A DNA stretch of 64,000 nt from NCBI RefSeq assembly GCF_003350535.1, contig NZ_QQBB01000003.1:186001-250000 (forward strand), written 5' to 3'. Within the stretch, counting starts at the first letter, position 1. Every line of letters begins with the position of its first letter. The translations under genes and the position numbers were made by a program. Positions 1-8,182 of this stretch are shown here, piece by piece. The notes under the pieces were generated by a model. The model searched no databases. It saw only the letters and a list, made by a program, of their open reading frames with translations, and had not been told where the DNA came from. Source of the stretch: Microvirga subterranea (GTDB lineage: Bacteria > Pseudomonadota > Alphaproteobacteria > Rhizobiales > Beijerinckiaceae).

Positions 1-111
1 AGTCCCCCCAGGGATGAAGATAGAATCGTCCTGCGGACAGGGCAATGTTCGAACTTGCGTCTCATTGGTTCATCGGCCACTAAGTCTTCGGGATTAAAGG
101 CGAGGCTTCAA

Positions 112-582
112 ATGAGCGCAGTCGACAAGAAACTCCAGGACCTGGGCATCACGCTCCCCACCCCTGCCGCACCGGTGGCGAACTACGTCCCCTTCGTGCG
201 CACCGGCAACCTGATCGTCATCTCGGGCCAGCTCTGCCTCGGCCTCGACGGCAAGCTTTCCGACGGCCACAAGGGCAAGCTTGGAGCCGAGATCACGCCG
301 GAGGTAGGCCAGGAGGCGGCGCGGCTGTGCGCGATCAACCTTCTCGCCCAGCTGAAGGCGGCCGTCGGCGACCTGGACAAGGTCGTGCGCTGCGTGCGCC
401 TCGGCGGCTTCATCAACGCCGTGCCGACCTTCGCGGGCCTCGCGCCGGTGATGAACGGCGCGTCCGACCTGATGGTCGAGGTCCTCGGCGATGCCGGGCG
501 TCATGCGCGCTCCACCGTCGGCGTCGCGGAGCTGCCGCTCGACGCCTGTGTCGAAGTCGAAGGAATGTTCGAAGTCAAATGA
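112..582 (+). CDS. RidA family (YjgF/YER057c/UK114) protein
   Basis: A 156-residue protein of the RidA fold. Family members hydrolyse reactive enamine/imine intermediates released by PLP enzymes, or act as related deaminases, in the cytoplasm. The stretch GNLIVISGQL near residue 30, the GxxxxEITPEVGQEAAR segment and the C-terminal PLDACVEVEG are typical of the RidA subgroup with longer N-termini. The ATG at 112 follows an AGGCGAGGC Shine-Dalgarno-like run; an in-frame ATG at 55 adds a non-homologous stretch and is not preferred. Its stop overlaps the start of the next gene (ATGA), so the two are translationally coupled. The usual RidA catalytic Arg was not located with certainty, so deaminase activity is not assured. 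Confidence 0.88.
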   Translation: MSAVDKKLQDLGITLPTPAAPVANYVPFVRTGNLIVISGQLCLGLDGKLSDGHKGKLGAEITPEVGQEAARLCAINLLAQLKAAVGDLDKVVRCVRLGGFINAVPTFAGLAPVMNGASDLMVEVLGDAGRHARSTVGVAELPLDACVEVEGMFEVK

Positions 583-1331
583 GCACCCCAAGCTGGCTCG
601 TCGCGAAGCCCATCGCCCATCGCGGCCTCCATGACAAAGCCAACGGCGTGATCGAGAACACGATCTCTGCCGCGGAAGCCGCCATCGCGCGCGGCTTCCC
701 GATCGAGCTCGACGTTCAGTTGACCGCCGACAACGAGGCGATCGTCTTCCACGACTTCGATCTCGACCGCCTCACCGGCGACAAGGGAGCGGTGATCGAG
801 CGCAATCTTTCGGATCTGACGAAGATCGCCATCACCGGCGCGAAAGGCGGAGACAGGATCCCCTCGTTCCGGCAGTTCCTCGACACGATCGCCGGACGGG
901 TACCGCTGGTTATCGAGATCAAGAGCAAATTCAACGGCGACGTGCGATTGACCAAGCGCGTCTGCGAAATCCTGGCTGATTACAGCGGTCCGTTCGTGGT
1001 GAAGTCCTTCGATCCGTTCGTCGTCTCGACCCTGCGCACGAGCGCGCCGTCGATCACGCGCGGGATCATCGGCGAACTCCACTATGCCTCGAAGAACGAC
1101 AGCTTCATGAGCGCGGAACTCAAGCACCGCCTCGCGAACCTGTTGCATATCGAGGAGTCTCAGCCGCAGTTCGTCTCCTGGAAGGTGGACGACCTCCCCT
1201 GCGCCGGCCCTTACCTGTGCAAGGTGCTCGGCAACCTGCCGGTCATGACTTGGACCGTGCGCAATCCCGAACAGCGGGCCCGTGCCGAGAAGTTCGCCGA
1301 CCAGATGGTCTTCGAAGGCTTTTTGCCTTAG
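579..1331 (+). CDS. glycerophosphodiester phosphodiesterase family protein
   Basis: A 250-residue single-domain GDPD TIM barrel. It should cleave glycerophosphodiesters to glycerol 3-phosphate and an alcohol. Visible motifs are the N-terminal IAHRGLHD (general acid-base His and Arg), ENTISA and then PIELDVQLTADN with the metal-binding Glu and Asp, followed by IVFHD with the second catalytic His. No signal peptide is seen, so it is probably cytoplasmic, like UgpQ. The start overlaps the RidA stop by four bases, indicating coupling. The stop codon is the first base pair of a palindromic repeat that may end the transcript. The family assignment is firm; the true substrate is not known. Confidence 0.88.
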   Translation: MSTPSWLVAKPIAHRGLHDKANGVIENTISAAEAAIARGFPIELDVQLTADNEAIVFHDFDLDRLTGDKGAVIERNLSDLTKIAITGAKGGDRIPSFRQFLDTIAGRVPLVIEIKSKFNGDVRLTKRVCEILADYSGPFVVKSFDPFVVSTLRTSAPSITRGIIGELHYASKNDSFMSAELKHRLANLLHIEESQPQFVSWKVDDLPCAGPYLCKVLGNLPVMTWTVRNPEQRARAEKFADQMVFEGFLP

Positions 1332-1439
1332 AGCATCGTGCGGAAAAGTAGATCCGGTTTTCCGCTTGGACGATGCTCCCCATCCTAAAAGAAAGCATCG
1401 GACGCAAAAGTGCAAATCCGCTTTTGGGTCCGATGCTTT
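1331..1439. repeat. Two tandem intergenic palindromes
   Basis: Two imperfect hairpins lie side by side after the GDPD gene. The first (1331-1378) has arms GAGCATCGT and ACGATGCTC with inner GCGGAAAA/TTTTCCGC. The second (1392-1439) has arms AAAGCATCGGAC and GTCCGATGCTTT with inner GCAAAAG/CTTTTGG. Both share the GCATCG core, so they look like two copies of one dispersed palindrome family of the kind common between genes in Rhizobiales. They may also terminate or stabilise the upstream mRNA. Confidence 0.75.
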
Positions 1440-1508
1440 ATAGCCCAAGCTTGCAAGGATCCCGCCGAAGCCCTAGCTCTTGGGTAACGGCGAGATCCTT
1501 ATCAATCA

Positions 1509-2687
1509 GTGTCATTCCAGGTCAAAATTGCCCAGAGCCTCAAGGCGGTGCCCGCCGCCGCCTGGGATGCCTGCGCGCTCCGCGCGGCGACCGCCGGCGA
1601 TGAGGATCCGCACAACCCGTTCGTGTCCCATGCGTTCCTGTCGGTCCTCGAGGATTCCGGCTGCGTCGGAGGCCGCACGGGCTGGGCTCCTCTCCATCTC
1701 GTGGTGGAGGACGAAGCCGAGACGCTTCTCGGGGCGGTTCCGTGCTACCTGAAGTCCCATTCCATGGGCGAATACGTCTTCGACCATTCCTGGGCGGATG
1801 CCTACACGCGCGCAGGCGGACACTACTATCCCAAGCTTCAGGTCTCGGTGCCCTTCACGCCCGCGACCGGACCGCGCCTCCTGGTGCCGGAGAGCCCAAG
1901 GGCGGACGAGGTCCGCGACCATCTGATTGCAGGCCTCCGGGCCGTTCGCGACCAGACCAAGGCCTCCTCGATCCACGCCACATTCCTTCAGGAAGCCGAC
2001 ATAAAGGCCTTCACGGCCAAGGGTTTCCTGCGGCGCGACGACCAGCAGTTCCACTGGTTCAACGAGGATTATGGGAGTTTCGACAACTTTCTCGCGGCAC
2101 TCGCCTCACGCAAGCGCAAGGCCATCCGCCGCGAGCGGCGGGACGCGCTCCAGAACGGAATCACGGTCGAATGGGTGACAGGCCGCGACATCACGGAAGC
2201 CCATTGGGATGCGTTCTTCGCCTTTTACATGGATACGGGCTCGCGCAAATGGGGCCGCCCCTATCTCAACCGCCGGTTCTTTTCGCTGGTCGGCGAGCGG
2301 ATGGCGGAACGCATTCTGCTGGTGATGGCCAAGCGCAACGGACGCTATATCGCCGGCGCGATCAACTTCATCGGCGACCGACGGCTCTATGGCCGCAACT
2401 GGGGCTGCATCGAGGATCATCCCTTCCTGCACTTCGAGGTCTGCTACTATCAGGCCATCGAGTTCGCGATCGCCCGGGGCCTCGACCGGGTCGAAGCCGG
2501 CGCGCAGGGCGAGCACAAGCTGGCGCGGGGCTACCGGCCGGTCATCACCACGTCCGCACACGATCTCGCCGATCCGTCCCTGCGGCGGGCCGTTGCGTCC
2601 TATCTCGAGCAGGAGCGGCGCTATGTTTCGGAAGCCGCAGAGGAACTAGCCTCCGCGACTCCCTTCCGCCATCAGGACGAAGAGTGA
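1509..2687 (+). CDS. FemAB-like / GNAT-fold acyltransferase (COG3146, DUF482 family)
   Basis: A 392-residue protein of the family often annotated 'peptidoglycan biosynthesis protein' or 'GNAT family N-acetyltransferase' (PF04339). Hallmarks are NPFVSHAFLSVLEDSG, the VPCYLKSHSMGEYVFDHSWADAY stretch (given here only as a landmark near residues 75-98), QQFHWFNEDY, FLAALASRKRKAIRRER, and the C-terminal GAQGEHKLARGYRP. The fold resembles FemAB aminoacyl transferases, but the acceptor is unknown. The start is a GTG. It converges on the SRPBCC operon: its stop and the neighbour's stop are adjacent. The family assignment is confident, the reaction is not. Confidence 0.8.
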   Translation: MSFQVKIAQSLKAVPAAAWDACALRAATAGDEDPHNPFVSHAFLSVLEDSGCVGGRTGWAPLHLVVEDEAETLLGAVPCYLKSHSMGEYVFDHSWADAYTRAGGHYYPKLQVSVPFTPATGPRLLVPESPRADEVRDHLIAGLRAVRDQTKASSIHATFLQEADIKAFTAKGFLRRDDQQFHWFNEDYGSFDNFLAALASRKRKAIRRERRDALQNGITVEWVTGRDITEAHWDAFFAFYMDTGSRKWGRPYLNRRFFSLVGERMAERILLVMAKRNGRYIAGAINFIGDRRLYGRNWGCIEDHPFLHFEVCYYQAIEFAIARGLDRVEAGAQGEHKLARGYRPVITTSAHDLADPSLRRAVASYLEQERRYVSEAAEELASATPFRHQDEE

Positions 2688-3233
2688 TCAGGAGGCCGGA
2701 AGGCGCCTGTCGTACTCCGCCTCCAGCCGCCCGTAGGTCGACCAGAACGGTGCCGGCACGTCGTCGCTCAGGCGGGCGGCCAGAATGTCGAGATGGGTAT
2801 GCCAGCCGCCCGACACGCTCAACATCTCGGTGCGACTGCCGAGGCGGCGGTGGGTCAGGACGAGAAGCACCTTGTCGCCCTTCGCCGTCAACTCGTAGGT
2901 GACCTCGGACTCCAGGCCCGGCTCCCCGCTCCAGGTGTGGCTGAGGAGACGGGGCGGCTCGCATCGCGTCACTCTTGCGACCAGCTTGGCACCGTTGCCG
3001 TCATCATATTGCCGGTACTTGTCAGGGACAGCCTCCTGCGTCGGCGAAAGGTCGGAGTTGCGGAAAAGCAGTTCCACACGCCCCCCGGCGTGAAGGTCCA
3101 TCGGACCGGAGGCAAGCCAGCTTGCCCTTTTGTCGGACTCGGTCAGGAAGGCCCAGACCCGATCGATCGGGCCGGGCAGCAGACGTTCGAAGCGGACCGT
3201 ATCGGCCGCTGCAAGGATACCGTATTGGTCCAT
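2688..3233 (-). CDS. SRPBCC (AHSA1-type) domain protein
   Basis: A 181-residue START-like protein of the Aha1 C-terminal-like family (activator of Hsp90 ATPase homologues), which form a hydrophobic ligand pocket. Landmarks are RFERLLPGPIDRVWAFLTESDKRASWLASG at the N-terminus and the C-terminal GGWHTHLDILAARL, the usual amphipathic lid helix. An ATG at 3233 has a strong GGAGAGG six bases upstream; an upstream ATG at 3254 would overlap the preceding gene's stop. It is the third gene of an ArsR-SRPBCC-SRPBCC operon, an arrangement seen in many bacteria, where function is usually unknown (ligand binding or detoxification). Confidence 0.82.
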   Translation of the reverse strand: MDQYGILAAADTVRFERLLPGPIDRVWAFLTESDKRASWLASGPMDLHAGGRVELLFRNSDLSPTQEAVPDKYRQYDDGNGAKLVARVTRCEPPRLLSHTWSGEPGLESEVTYELTAKGDKVLLVLTHRRLGSRTEMLSVSGGWHTHLDILAARLSDDVPAPFWSTYGRLEAEYDRRLPAS

Positions 3234-3246
3234 GGACCTCTCCTGC

Positions 3247-3732
3247 TCACACATTTCGGTTTTCGGGGAACGACAGGCCGGCGGGATGGCCGATCCGGCT
3301 GATCGCCGTTTCGAGGCCTTGGAGAATCATGCTCCAGCCGGCCTCGGTCCGGTCGATGTATTCGGCCCATTCGGGCTTCATCTCGTGGGTCAGGGTGAGT
3401 TCGCATCCTGTAGCGACGGCCGCGATGTCGATCGTGACGCGATCCGGCTCGGCTTCGACGCCTTCGACCGTGAAGGAAAAGACCAAGCGGCGGGGCCGGT
3501 CGATCTCGAGATAGGTTCCACGGTGCCCGATTTCGCGTCCGTTCCGCCGGTCCACGAATATGAAGGCGCCGCCCACACAAGGGTCGATCTCGACCTTCGT
3601 CATCTCCCCGCCCGGCGTTGCGAACATGAATTGTCCGGCAAGATGCGGATCGAGAAAGGCGTCGAAGACCCGCTCGGGACCCGCCGCAAAGCGCCGCGTG
3701 ATCCGTACGGGAATGGGTGTCGCTCCAGTCAT
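3247..3732 (-). CDS. SRPBCC (AHSA1-type) domain protein
   Basis: A 161-residue SRPBCC protein. ITRRFAAGPERVFDAFLDPHLAGQFMFATPGGEM is the first strand-helix region and the Trp-rich GWSMILQGLE the C-terminal helix. EMTKVEIDPCVGGAFIFVDRR and YLEIDRPRRLVFSF fit AHSA1 members. The start ATG at 3732 overlaps the stop of the ArsR gene (ATGA), and its own stop precedes the next SRPBCC gene by a few bases, so one mRNA is likely. It was probably produced with its neighbour by duplication, though the two are quite diverged. Ligand unknown. Confidence 0.85.
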   Translation of the reverse strand: MTGATPIPVRITRRFAAGPERVFDAFLDPHLAGQFMFATPGGEMTKVEIDPCVGGAFIFVDRRNGREIGHRGTYLEIDRPRRLVFSFTVEGVEAEPDRVTIDIAAVATGCELTLTHEMKPEWAEYIDRTEAGWSMILQGLETAISRIGHPAGLSFPENRNV

Positions 3733-4067
3733 TTCGGCTCCTCGTCCTGCTGCTTGAGAACACGCTCGAGAGCGTCGAGCCGCTCGGCCCAGAAGCGTTC
3801 GTAGAAGCGCAGCCATTCGTCAGCGGCCGCAAGCGGCGCCGGGTCGAGCCGGCAGACATGGGTCCGCCCCCTCACCTCTCGCCGGATCAGGCCAGCGTGC
3901 TCGAGCGCGCGGACATGCTTCGACGCGCCTGCGAAGGACATCTGAAAGGGAGCCGCCAGCTCACCGATGCTCTGCTCGCCCGTGGCTAAGCGGCGGAGCA
4001 TGGCTCGCCTCGTCGGGTCGGCCAGGGCGTGGAACACGGCATCCAAATGGGCATATTGTTCAACCAT
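3729..4067 (-). CDS. ArsR-family transcriptional repressor of the SRPBCC operon
   Basis: A 112-residue winged-helix protein. LADPTRRAMLRRLATGEQSIGELA and MSFAGASKHVRALEHAGLI form the helix-turn-helix and RREVRGRTHVCRL the wing. No CXC metal site is present, as in the ArsR branch that partners SRPBCC genes. It heads a three-gene operon. The promoter carries two copies of a TTCAACCA half-site, one of them as an inverted repeat over the start codon, which points to autorepression. The -10 box lies so close to the ATG that the message may be leaderless. The inducer is unknown. Confidence 0.88.
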   Translation of the reverse strand: MVEQYAHLDAVFHALADPTRRAMLRRLATGEQSIGELAAPFQMSFAGASKHVRALEHAGLIRREVRGRTHVCRLDPAPLAAADEWLRFYERFWAERLDALERVLKQQDEEPK

Positions 4068-4115
4068 GTGGTTGAAGATACACGAGACTAAAAATCATTC
4101 AACCATTTAGTTTAG
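4059..4115 (-). promoter_or_regulatory. ArsR promoter with two operator sites; likely leaderless transcript
   Basis: On the minus strand a -35 (TTGAAT, 4102-4097), 16-base spacer and -10 (TATCTT, 4080-4075) place the start of transcription next to the ATG at 4067. Operator 1 is TTCAACCA-TG-TGGTTGAA (4059-4076), a perfect 8-base inverted repeat with a 2-base centre that covers the start codon. Operator 2 (4098-4115) has the same TTCAACCA arm and a degenerate second arm, and overlaps the -35. Confidence 0.65.
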
Positions 4116-4122
4116 CGTTTGA

Positions 4123-4159
4123 GCAAAAAGAACGCCCTGCCTCGGGTTCGAGGCAGGGC
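4123..4159 (-). terminator. Rho-independent terminator after the clpA operon
   Basis: An 11-base perfect stem (GCCCTGCCTCG, 4134-4144, pairing with 4149-4159) with a GGTT loop is followed on the minus strand by a CTTTTTG run. It ends the clpS/clpA/small membrane protein transcripts. Confidence 0.85.
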
Positions 4160-4187
4160 AATCATTAATCGTCGAAACGCCGGAGCG

Positions 4188-4439
4188 TCAGAGGTTGGAT
4201 CTCAGGTTACTGAGCCCGTCGATGATCGCTCCGATCGAGGTGCCCATCCCGCTGAGCACCAGCTCGACGAACCAGTAGCACCCGAACAGGATGAGCGGCA
4301 CGAGAATCCAGCCGAGAACCTCTTCGAACCAGACGCGGCGACGGCGGCGGACGGCGCGCTGCTGGCGCCAGGTCAGCTTGGACGTGGACGCGACGGCCGG
4401 AGCGGTCTCAAGCGGGCCTTCGTGTAGCTCAGTGGTCAT
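4188..4439 (-). CDS. Small membrane protein translationally coupled to clpA
   Basis: An 83-residue protein not matched to a named family. The first half is polar with a basic cluster (RRRRR near residue 31). The second half contains one hydrophobic helix, VLGWILVPLILFGCYWFVEL, followed by a small amphipathic tail. The positive-inside rule puts the N-terminus in the cytoplasm. The start codon overlaps the clpA stop (ATGA) and a strong terminator follows, so it is the last gene of the clp operon. It could anchor or deliver a membrane substrate to ClpAP, but that is only a context guess. Confidence 0.7.
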   Translation of the reverse strand: MTTELHEGPLETAPAVASTSKLTWRQQRAVRRRRRVWFEEVLGWILVPLILFGCYWFVELVLSGMGTSIGAIIDGLSNLRSNL

Positions 4440-6898
4440 GCTCTCACCAACGGAACCTTCGGAACGGTGCGGACACCTCCGCCCCCATTACCACCGGGTC
4501 CCTTCGGTTTCACCGACTTTTTTGCCTTCGAGGTCCCGCTCGACTTGGCACGGGGCTTTTTCTTGGCCTTGACGACATCCGTCTCGGGCTTCGGCTTCAC
4601 GGGCCCCTCGGGATATTCGAACCCGAGGGTCTGGAGGCCGATCTCATCGCTCTTGACGATGACGCGGACCGCGCCGCCGTCCTTCAGGCGACCGAACAGA
4701 ATGTCGTCGGCCAGGGGCGTCTTGATCGTCATCTGGATCAGGCGTCCCATCGGACGGGCGCCCATGGCCTCGTCATAACCATGCTCGACCAGCCAGTCGC
4801 GGGCCTCGTCCGTGAGCTCGATCGTGACGTTCCGGTCCGCCAGCTGGGCCTCCAGCTGGAGCACGAACTTGTCGACGACCTTCTGGACCACTTCCTTCGG
4901 CAGATGGCCGAAGGAGATGATGGCGTCGAGGCGGTTGCGGAATTCCGGCGTGAACAGCCGGTTCACCGCTTCCGTATCGTCACCCTCGCGCTTGGTGCGG
5001 GTGAAGCCGTAGGCCGGGCGAGCCATGTCGGCGGCGCCGGCATTCGTGGTCATGATGATGATCACGTTCCGGAAATCGACCTGCTTGCCGTTGTGGTCCG
5101 TCAGCTTCCCGTGGTCCATGACCTGAAGCAGGATGTTGAACAGATCCGGATGCGCCTTCTCGATCTCGTCGAGAAGCAGCACGCAGTGCGGATGCTGGTC
5201 GATCCCGTCGGTCAGGAGACCGCCCTGGTCGAAGCCCACATAGCCGGGAGGCGCGCCGATCAGGCGGCTGACCGTGTGGCGCTCCATGTACTCGGACATG
5301 TCGAAGCGCAGGAGCTCGACGCCGAGCGAGGTGGCGAGCTGGCGGGCGACCTCGGTCTTGCCGACGCCGGTCGGTCCCGCGAACAGGTAGGAGCCGATCG
5401 GCTTCTCCGGATCGCGCAGGCCGGCCCGGGCGAGCTTGATCGCCGAGGTGAGCGCCTCGATGGCCTTGTCCTGGCCGTAGACCACCCGCTTGAGGGTTTC
5501 GTCGAGATGGGCGAGCACCTCGGCGTCGTCCTTCGAGACGGTCTTGGGCGGGATCCGAGCCATTGTGGCGATGGTCGCCTCGATCTCCTTCAGGCCGATC
5601 GTCTTCTTGCGGCGGTTCTCCGGCAGCAGCATCTGCGACGCGCCGGTCTCGTCGATCACGTCGATCGCCTTGTCCGGCAGCTTGCGGTCGTTGATGTAGC
5701 GCGCCGAGAGCTCCACCGCGGCCTTCACGGCCTCGTTGGTGTAGCGGAGCTTGTGGAACTCCTCGAAATAGGGCTTGAGGCCCTTCACGATCTCGATCGC
5801 ATCCGGCACCGACGGCTCGTTCACGTCAATCTTCTGGAAGCGGCGCACGAGGGCACGGTCCTTCTCGAAGTACTGGCGGTACTCCTTGTAGGTCGTGGAG
5901 CCGATGCAGCGCAGGGTGCCCTGGGCGAGCGCGGGCTTCAGGAGGTTCGATGCGTCCATCGCGCCGCCGGACGTGGCGCCGGCGCCGATCACCGTGTGGA
6001 TCTCGTCGATGAACATGATGGCGTTCGGATGCGCCTCGATCTCCTTCATCACCTGCTTCAGGCGCTCCTCGAAGTCGCCGCGGTAGCGGGTGCCGGCGAG
6101 CAGCGTGCCCATGTCGAGGGCGAAGACGGTGGCGTCCTTGAGGACCTCCGGCACCTCGCCGCGCACGATCTTGCGGGCGAGGCCCTCCGCGATGGCTGTC
6201 TTGCCGACGCCGGGATCGCCGACGAGGAGCGGGTTGTTCTTCTGCCGGCGGCAGAGGACCTGGATCGTGCGCTGCACCTCGGACTCGCGGCCGATGAGCG
6301 GGTCGATCCTGCCTTCCTTCGCCTTCTTGTTGAGGTTGACGCAGTAAGCATCGAGCGCGTCGCCCTTTTTCTTCGGGCGGCTGTCGGATTCCTCCTGAGT
6401 CGGGCGCTCGTTGGACTCCTCCTCGGCGCCGCGCGGAGTCCGGCCCTCCGAAAGGCCGGGGCGCTTGGCGATGCCGTGGCTGATGTAGTTGACCGCGTCG
6501 TAACGGGTCATATCCTGCTCCTGCAGGAAATAGGCGGCGTGGCTCTCGCGCTCGGCAAAGATGGCCACGAGCACGTTGGCGCCCGTCACCTCGTCGCGGC
6601 CCGAGGACTGCACGTGAATGACCGCCCGCTGGATCACCCGCTGGAACCCGGCAGTCGGCTTGGAGTCCTGCCGCCCGTCGGCCACGAGGTTCGCCAGTTC
6701 GGTATCGACGTATTCGACGAGATTTCGGCGGAGTACGTCGAGGTCGACGTTGCATGCCCGCATGACCGCTGCCGCGTCCTGGTCATCGATGAGGGCCAGG
6801 AGCAGGTGCTCCAGGGTCGCATATTCATGACGGCGCTCGCCTGCGAGAGCGAGGGCTCGATGGAGGGCTTGTTCAAGACTGCGAGAAAAGCTCGGCAA
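4436..6898 (-). CDS. clpA: ATP-dependent Clp protease ATP-binding subunit ClpA
   Basis: An 820-residue AAA+ unfoldase that feeds substrates to ClpP in the cytoplasm. The N-domain (about 1-150) begins [16 protein letters not shown], a repeat of the Clp_N type. D1 carries Walker A GDPGVGKT and Walker [10 protein letters not shown]2 carries [17 protein letters not shown] and the sensor region [10 protein letters not shown]. coli ClpA has 758 residues; this one has a Lys/Pro/Gly-rich tail of about 60 residues ([14 protein letters not shown] onwards) after the normal end. The adaptor gene clpS is just upstream on the same strand, as usual in alphaproteobacteria. Confidence 0.97.
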   Translation of the reverse strand: MPSFSRSLEQALHRALALAGERRHEYATLEHLLLALIDDQDAAAVMRACNVDLDVLRRNLVEYVDTELANLVADGRQDSKPTAGFQRVIQRAVIHVQSSGRDEVTGANVLVAIFAERESHAAYFLQEQDMTRYDAVNYISHGIAKRPGLSEGRTPRGAEEESNERPTQEESDSRPKKKGDALDAYCVNLNKKAKEGRIDPLIGRESEVQRTIQVLCRRQKNNPLLVGDPGVGKTAIAEGLARKIVRGEVPEVLKDATVFALDMGTLLAGTRYRGDFEERLKQVMKEIEAHPNAIMFIDEIHTVIGAGATSGGAMDASNLLKPALAQGTLRCIGSTTYKEYRQYFEKDRALVRRFQKIDVNEPSVPDAIEIVKGLKPYFEEFHKLRYTNEAVKAAVELSARYINDRKLPDKAIDVIDETGASQMLLPENRRKKTIGLKEIEATIATMARIPPKTVSKDDAEVLAHLDETLKRVVYGQDKAIEALTSAIKLARAGLRDPEKPIGSYLFAGPTGVGKTEVARQLATSLGVELLRFDMSEYMERHTVSRLIGAPPGYVGFDQGGLLTDGIDQHPHCVLLLDEIEKAHPDLFNILLQVMDHGKLTDHNGKQVDFRNVIIIMTTNAGAADMARPAYGFTRTKREGDDTEAVNRLFTPEFRNRLDAIISFGHLPKEVVQKVVDKFVLQLEAQLADRNVTIELTDEARDWLVEHGYDEAMGARPMGRLIQMTIKTPLADDILFGRLKDGGAVRVIVKSDEIGLQTLGFEYPEGPVKPKPETDVVKAKKKPRAKSSGTSKAKKSVKPKGPGGNGGGGVRTVPKVPLVRA

Positions 6899-6928
6899 CG
6901 GCTTATCCTTTGTGAGACGGTGTCTCGG

Positions 6929-7273
6929 CTAATTCTTTTCCATAACGCACTGCAGGGGATGCTGGTGCTTCCGGGCGAAATCCATCACCTGGGTCACCTT
7001 CGTCTCCGCAACTTCGTAGGTAAAAACTCCACACTCTCCGACGCCATTCTGGTGCACATGCAGCATGATCCGGGTCGCGTCCTCGCGGTTCTTGTTGAAG
7101 AAGCGCTCCAGCACATGCACCACGAACTCCATGGGGGTGTAGTCGTCGTTCAAGAGGAGAACGCGGTACAGGTTCGGCCGTTTCGTCCGCGGCTTGGCTT
7201 TTGTGATGATGGCCGTGTTCGACCGGCCGCCGTCGTCCCCCCCGCCAGGAGGCTGGGACCCGGCTCCGGCCAT
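6929..7273 (-). CDS. clpS: ATP-dependent Clp protease adaptor ClpS
   Basis: A 114-residue adaptor that binds the ClpA N-domain and delivers N-end-rule substrates. The core shows [20 protein letters not shown], the NDD/TPMEFV region that binds the N-degron, then [21 protein letters not shown] and [12 protein letters not shown] at the C-terminus. The flexible N-terminal tail is Gly/Pro-rich. The ATG at 7273 is chosen because homologues begin near here; the frame stays open for another 300 bases upstream without resembling the family. It lies 30 bases upstream of clpA in the same direction, so the two are probably co-transcribed. Confidence 0.95.
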   Translation of the reverse strand: MAGAGSQPPGGGDDGGRSNTAIITKAKPRTKRPNLYRVLLLNDDYTPMEFVVHVLERFFNKNREDATRIMLHVHQNGVGECGVFTYEVAETKVTQVMDFARKHQHPLQCVMEKN

Positions 7274-7535
7274 GAAAACCTGCTCCGATCGGGCCAATCC
7301 GCCCTGAGCTAACCGCCGCATGATGTTTCGACCGACCCTCATTGTTCGTATGCGGGCCGCAGCCTGCTCAACCATGCCGACCGCGAACCACTTCCAAATG
7401 TATAGTCGCTCTCCCCGGTTCGCTAGATCAACCAGATGGGACGTCGCAGGCCGGACTTGAAGAGCGACATCTTGAACAGGTCGCATGGGCCTCGGGGTGG
7501 TGTATGCGCATGGTCGTCTCATGGACCCGTCCCCA

Positions 7536-7566
7536 ACGCAAAACGCCCGGCACATCGGCCGGGCGT
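7536..7566 (-). terminator. Terminator after the phasin gene
   Basis: The stem ACGCCCGGC (7543-7551) pairs with GCCGGGCGT (7558-7566) across a 6-base loop. On the minus strand it is followed by TTTTGCG. It lies 30 bases after the phasin stop. Confidence 0.7.
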
Positions 7567-7595
7567 CTCGCACGAAAATTGATGATCCCGGCCGT

Positions 7596-7931
7596 TTAGG
7601 CGGTCTTCTTCGTCAGCGCGCCTTCGAAGGGCTTGAACGTCTCGGTCGCGAGGGCCGAGTAGAGAGCGCCCAGCTTGGTGGACTGGCTGACGAGGCTGTC
7701 GTAAGCACCCTTGACGTAGTCGGTCTGAATCTCGACCGCCTTGTCGAGCGTGCGGACGCCGAAAAGCTTTTCGATCGTGGAGGTGTTGTGCTCGAAGGAC
7801 TTGCGCGCGAACTCAGCCGACTCGGCAGCAATTGCCTGTGCATTGTTCGAGAAGGCACCGAATGCCTTCATGGTGGCATCCAGGTTGCTCTGACCGAACT
7901 TCTGGAACTGTTCGAACGAGTTAATCATCAT
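7596..7931 (-). CDS. Phasin family protein
   Basis: A 111-residue, almost wholly helical protein with the phasin_2 pattern: [82 protein letters not shown] (quoted as landmarks near residues 7-38 and 42-91). Phasins coat polyhydroxyalkanoate granules and control their size and number. The gene is monocistronic, bounded by a terminator and by a strong promoter with TTGTGC...GCACAA palindromes that look like sites for the PHA regulator PhaR. This supports a granule role over the other small helical families. Confidence 0.9.
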   Translation of the reverse strand: MMINSFEQFQKFGQSNLDATMKAFGAFSNNAQAIAAESAEFARKSFEHNTSTIEKLFGVRTLDKAVEIQTDYVKGAYDSLVSQSTKLGALYSALATETFKPFEGALTKKTA

Positions 7932-7987
7932 GGACCTCGGCTTTCTCGAGTTTCACTGGCAGAGTGCTGCCGACTGAACGATAATCA

Positions 7988-8037
7988 ATAATATGTGCAC
8001 CGCACAATAGATGTCAATAAATTTGTGCAGTGCACAA
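7988..8037 (-). promoter_or_regulatory. Phasin promoter with PhaR-like operators
   Basis: On the minus strand the promoter reads -35 TTGACA (8017-8012), 18-base spacer, -10 TATTAT (7993-7988), close to consensus. A TTGTGCGGTGCACA element lies within the spacer. A second, better palindrome, TTGTGCA-G-TGCACAA (8023-8037), lies just upstream of the -35. PhaR of related bacteria binds TGC/GCA-rich inverted repeats in phasin promoters, so repression until PHA granules form is the likely logic. Confidence 0.65.
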
Positions 8038-8182
8038 AAAATGCCGCACAAGGGCCCCACCGTTAACCGCCCCGTAACCGCATCCGATTACGGTCAAGGA
8101 CTGTGTCGCGCCGGCAACGATCTCCACAAAGGAGCGGCCGGCGCTGGGGTCGAAGACCAAACGAAACAGGGAATCTTGCAAG

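Noticed and set aside
4781-7312. 843-codon open frame opposite clpA and clpS
   Set aside because: It lies antisense to strongly conserved genes, its composition is an Arg/Leu/Val-rich shadow of high GC codons, and it has no family features.
7274-7573. N-terminal extension of ClpS by 100 residues
   Set aside because: It resembles no ClpS tail and overlaps the phasin terminator; the ATG at 7273 fits family length.
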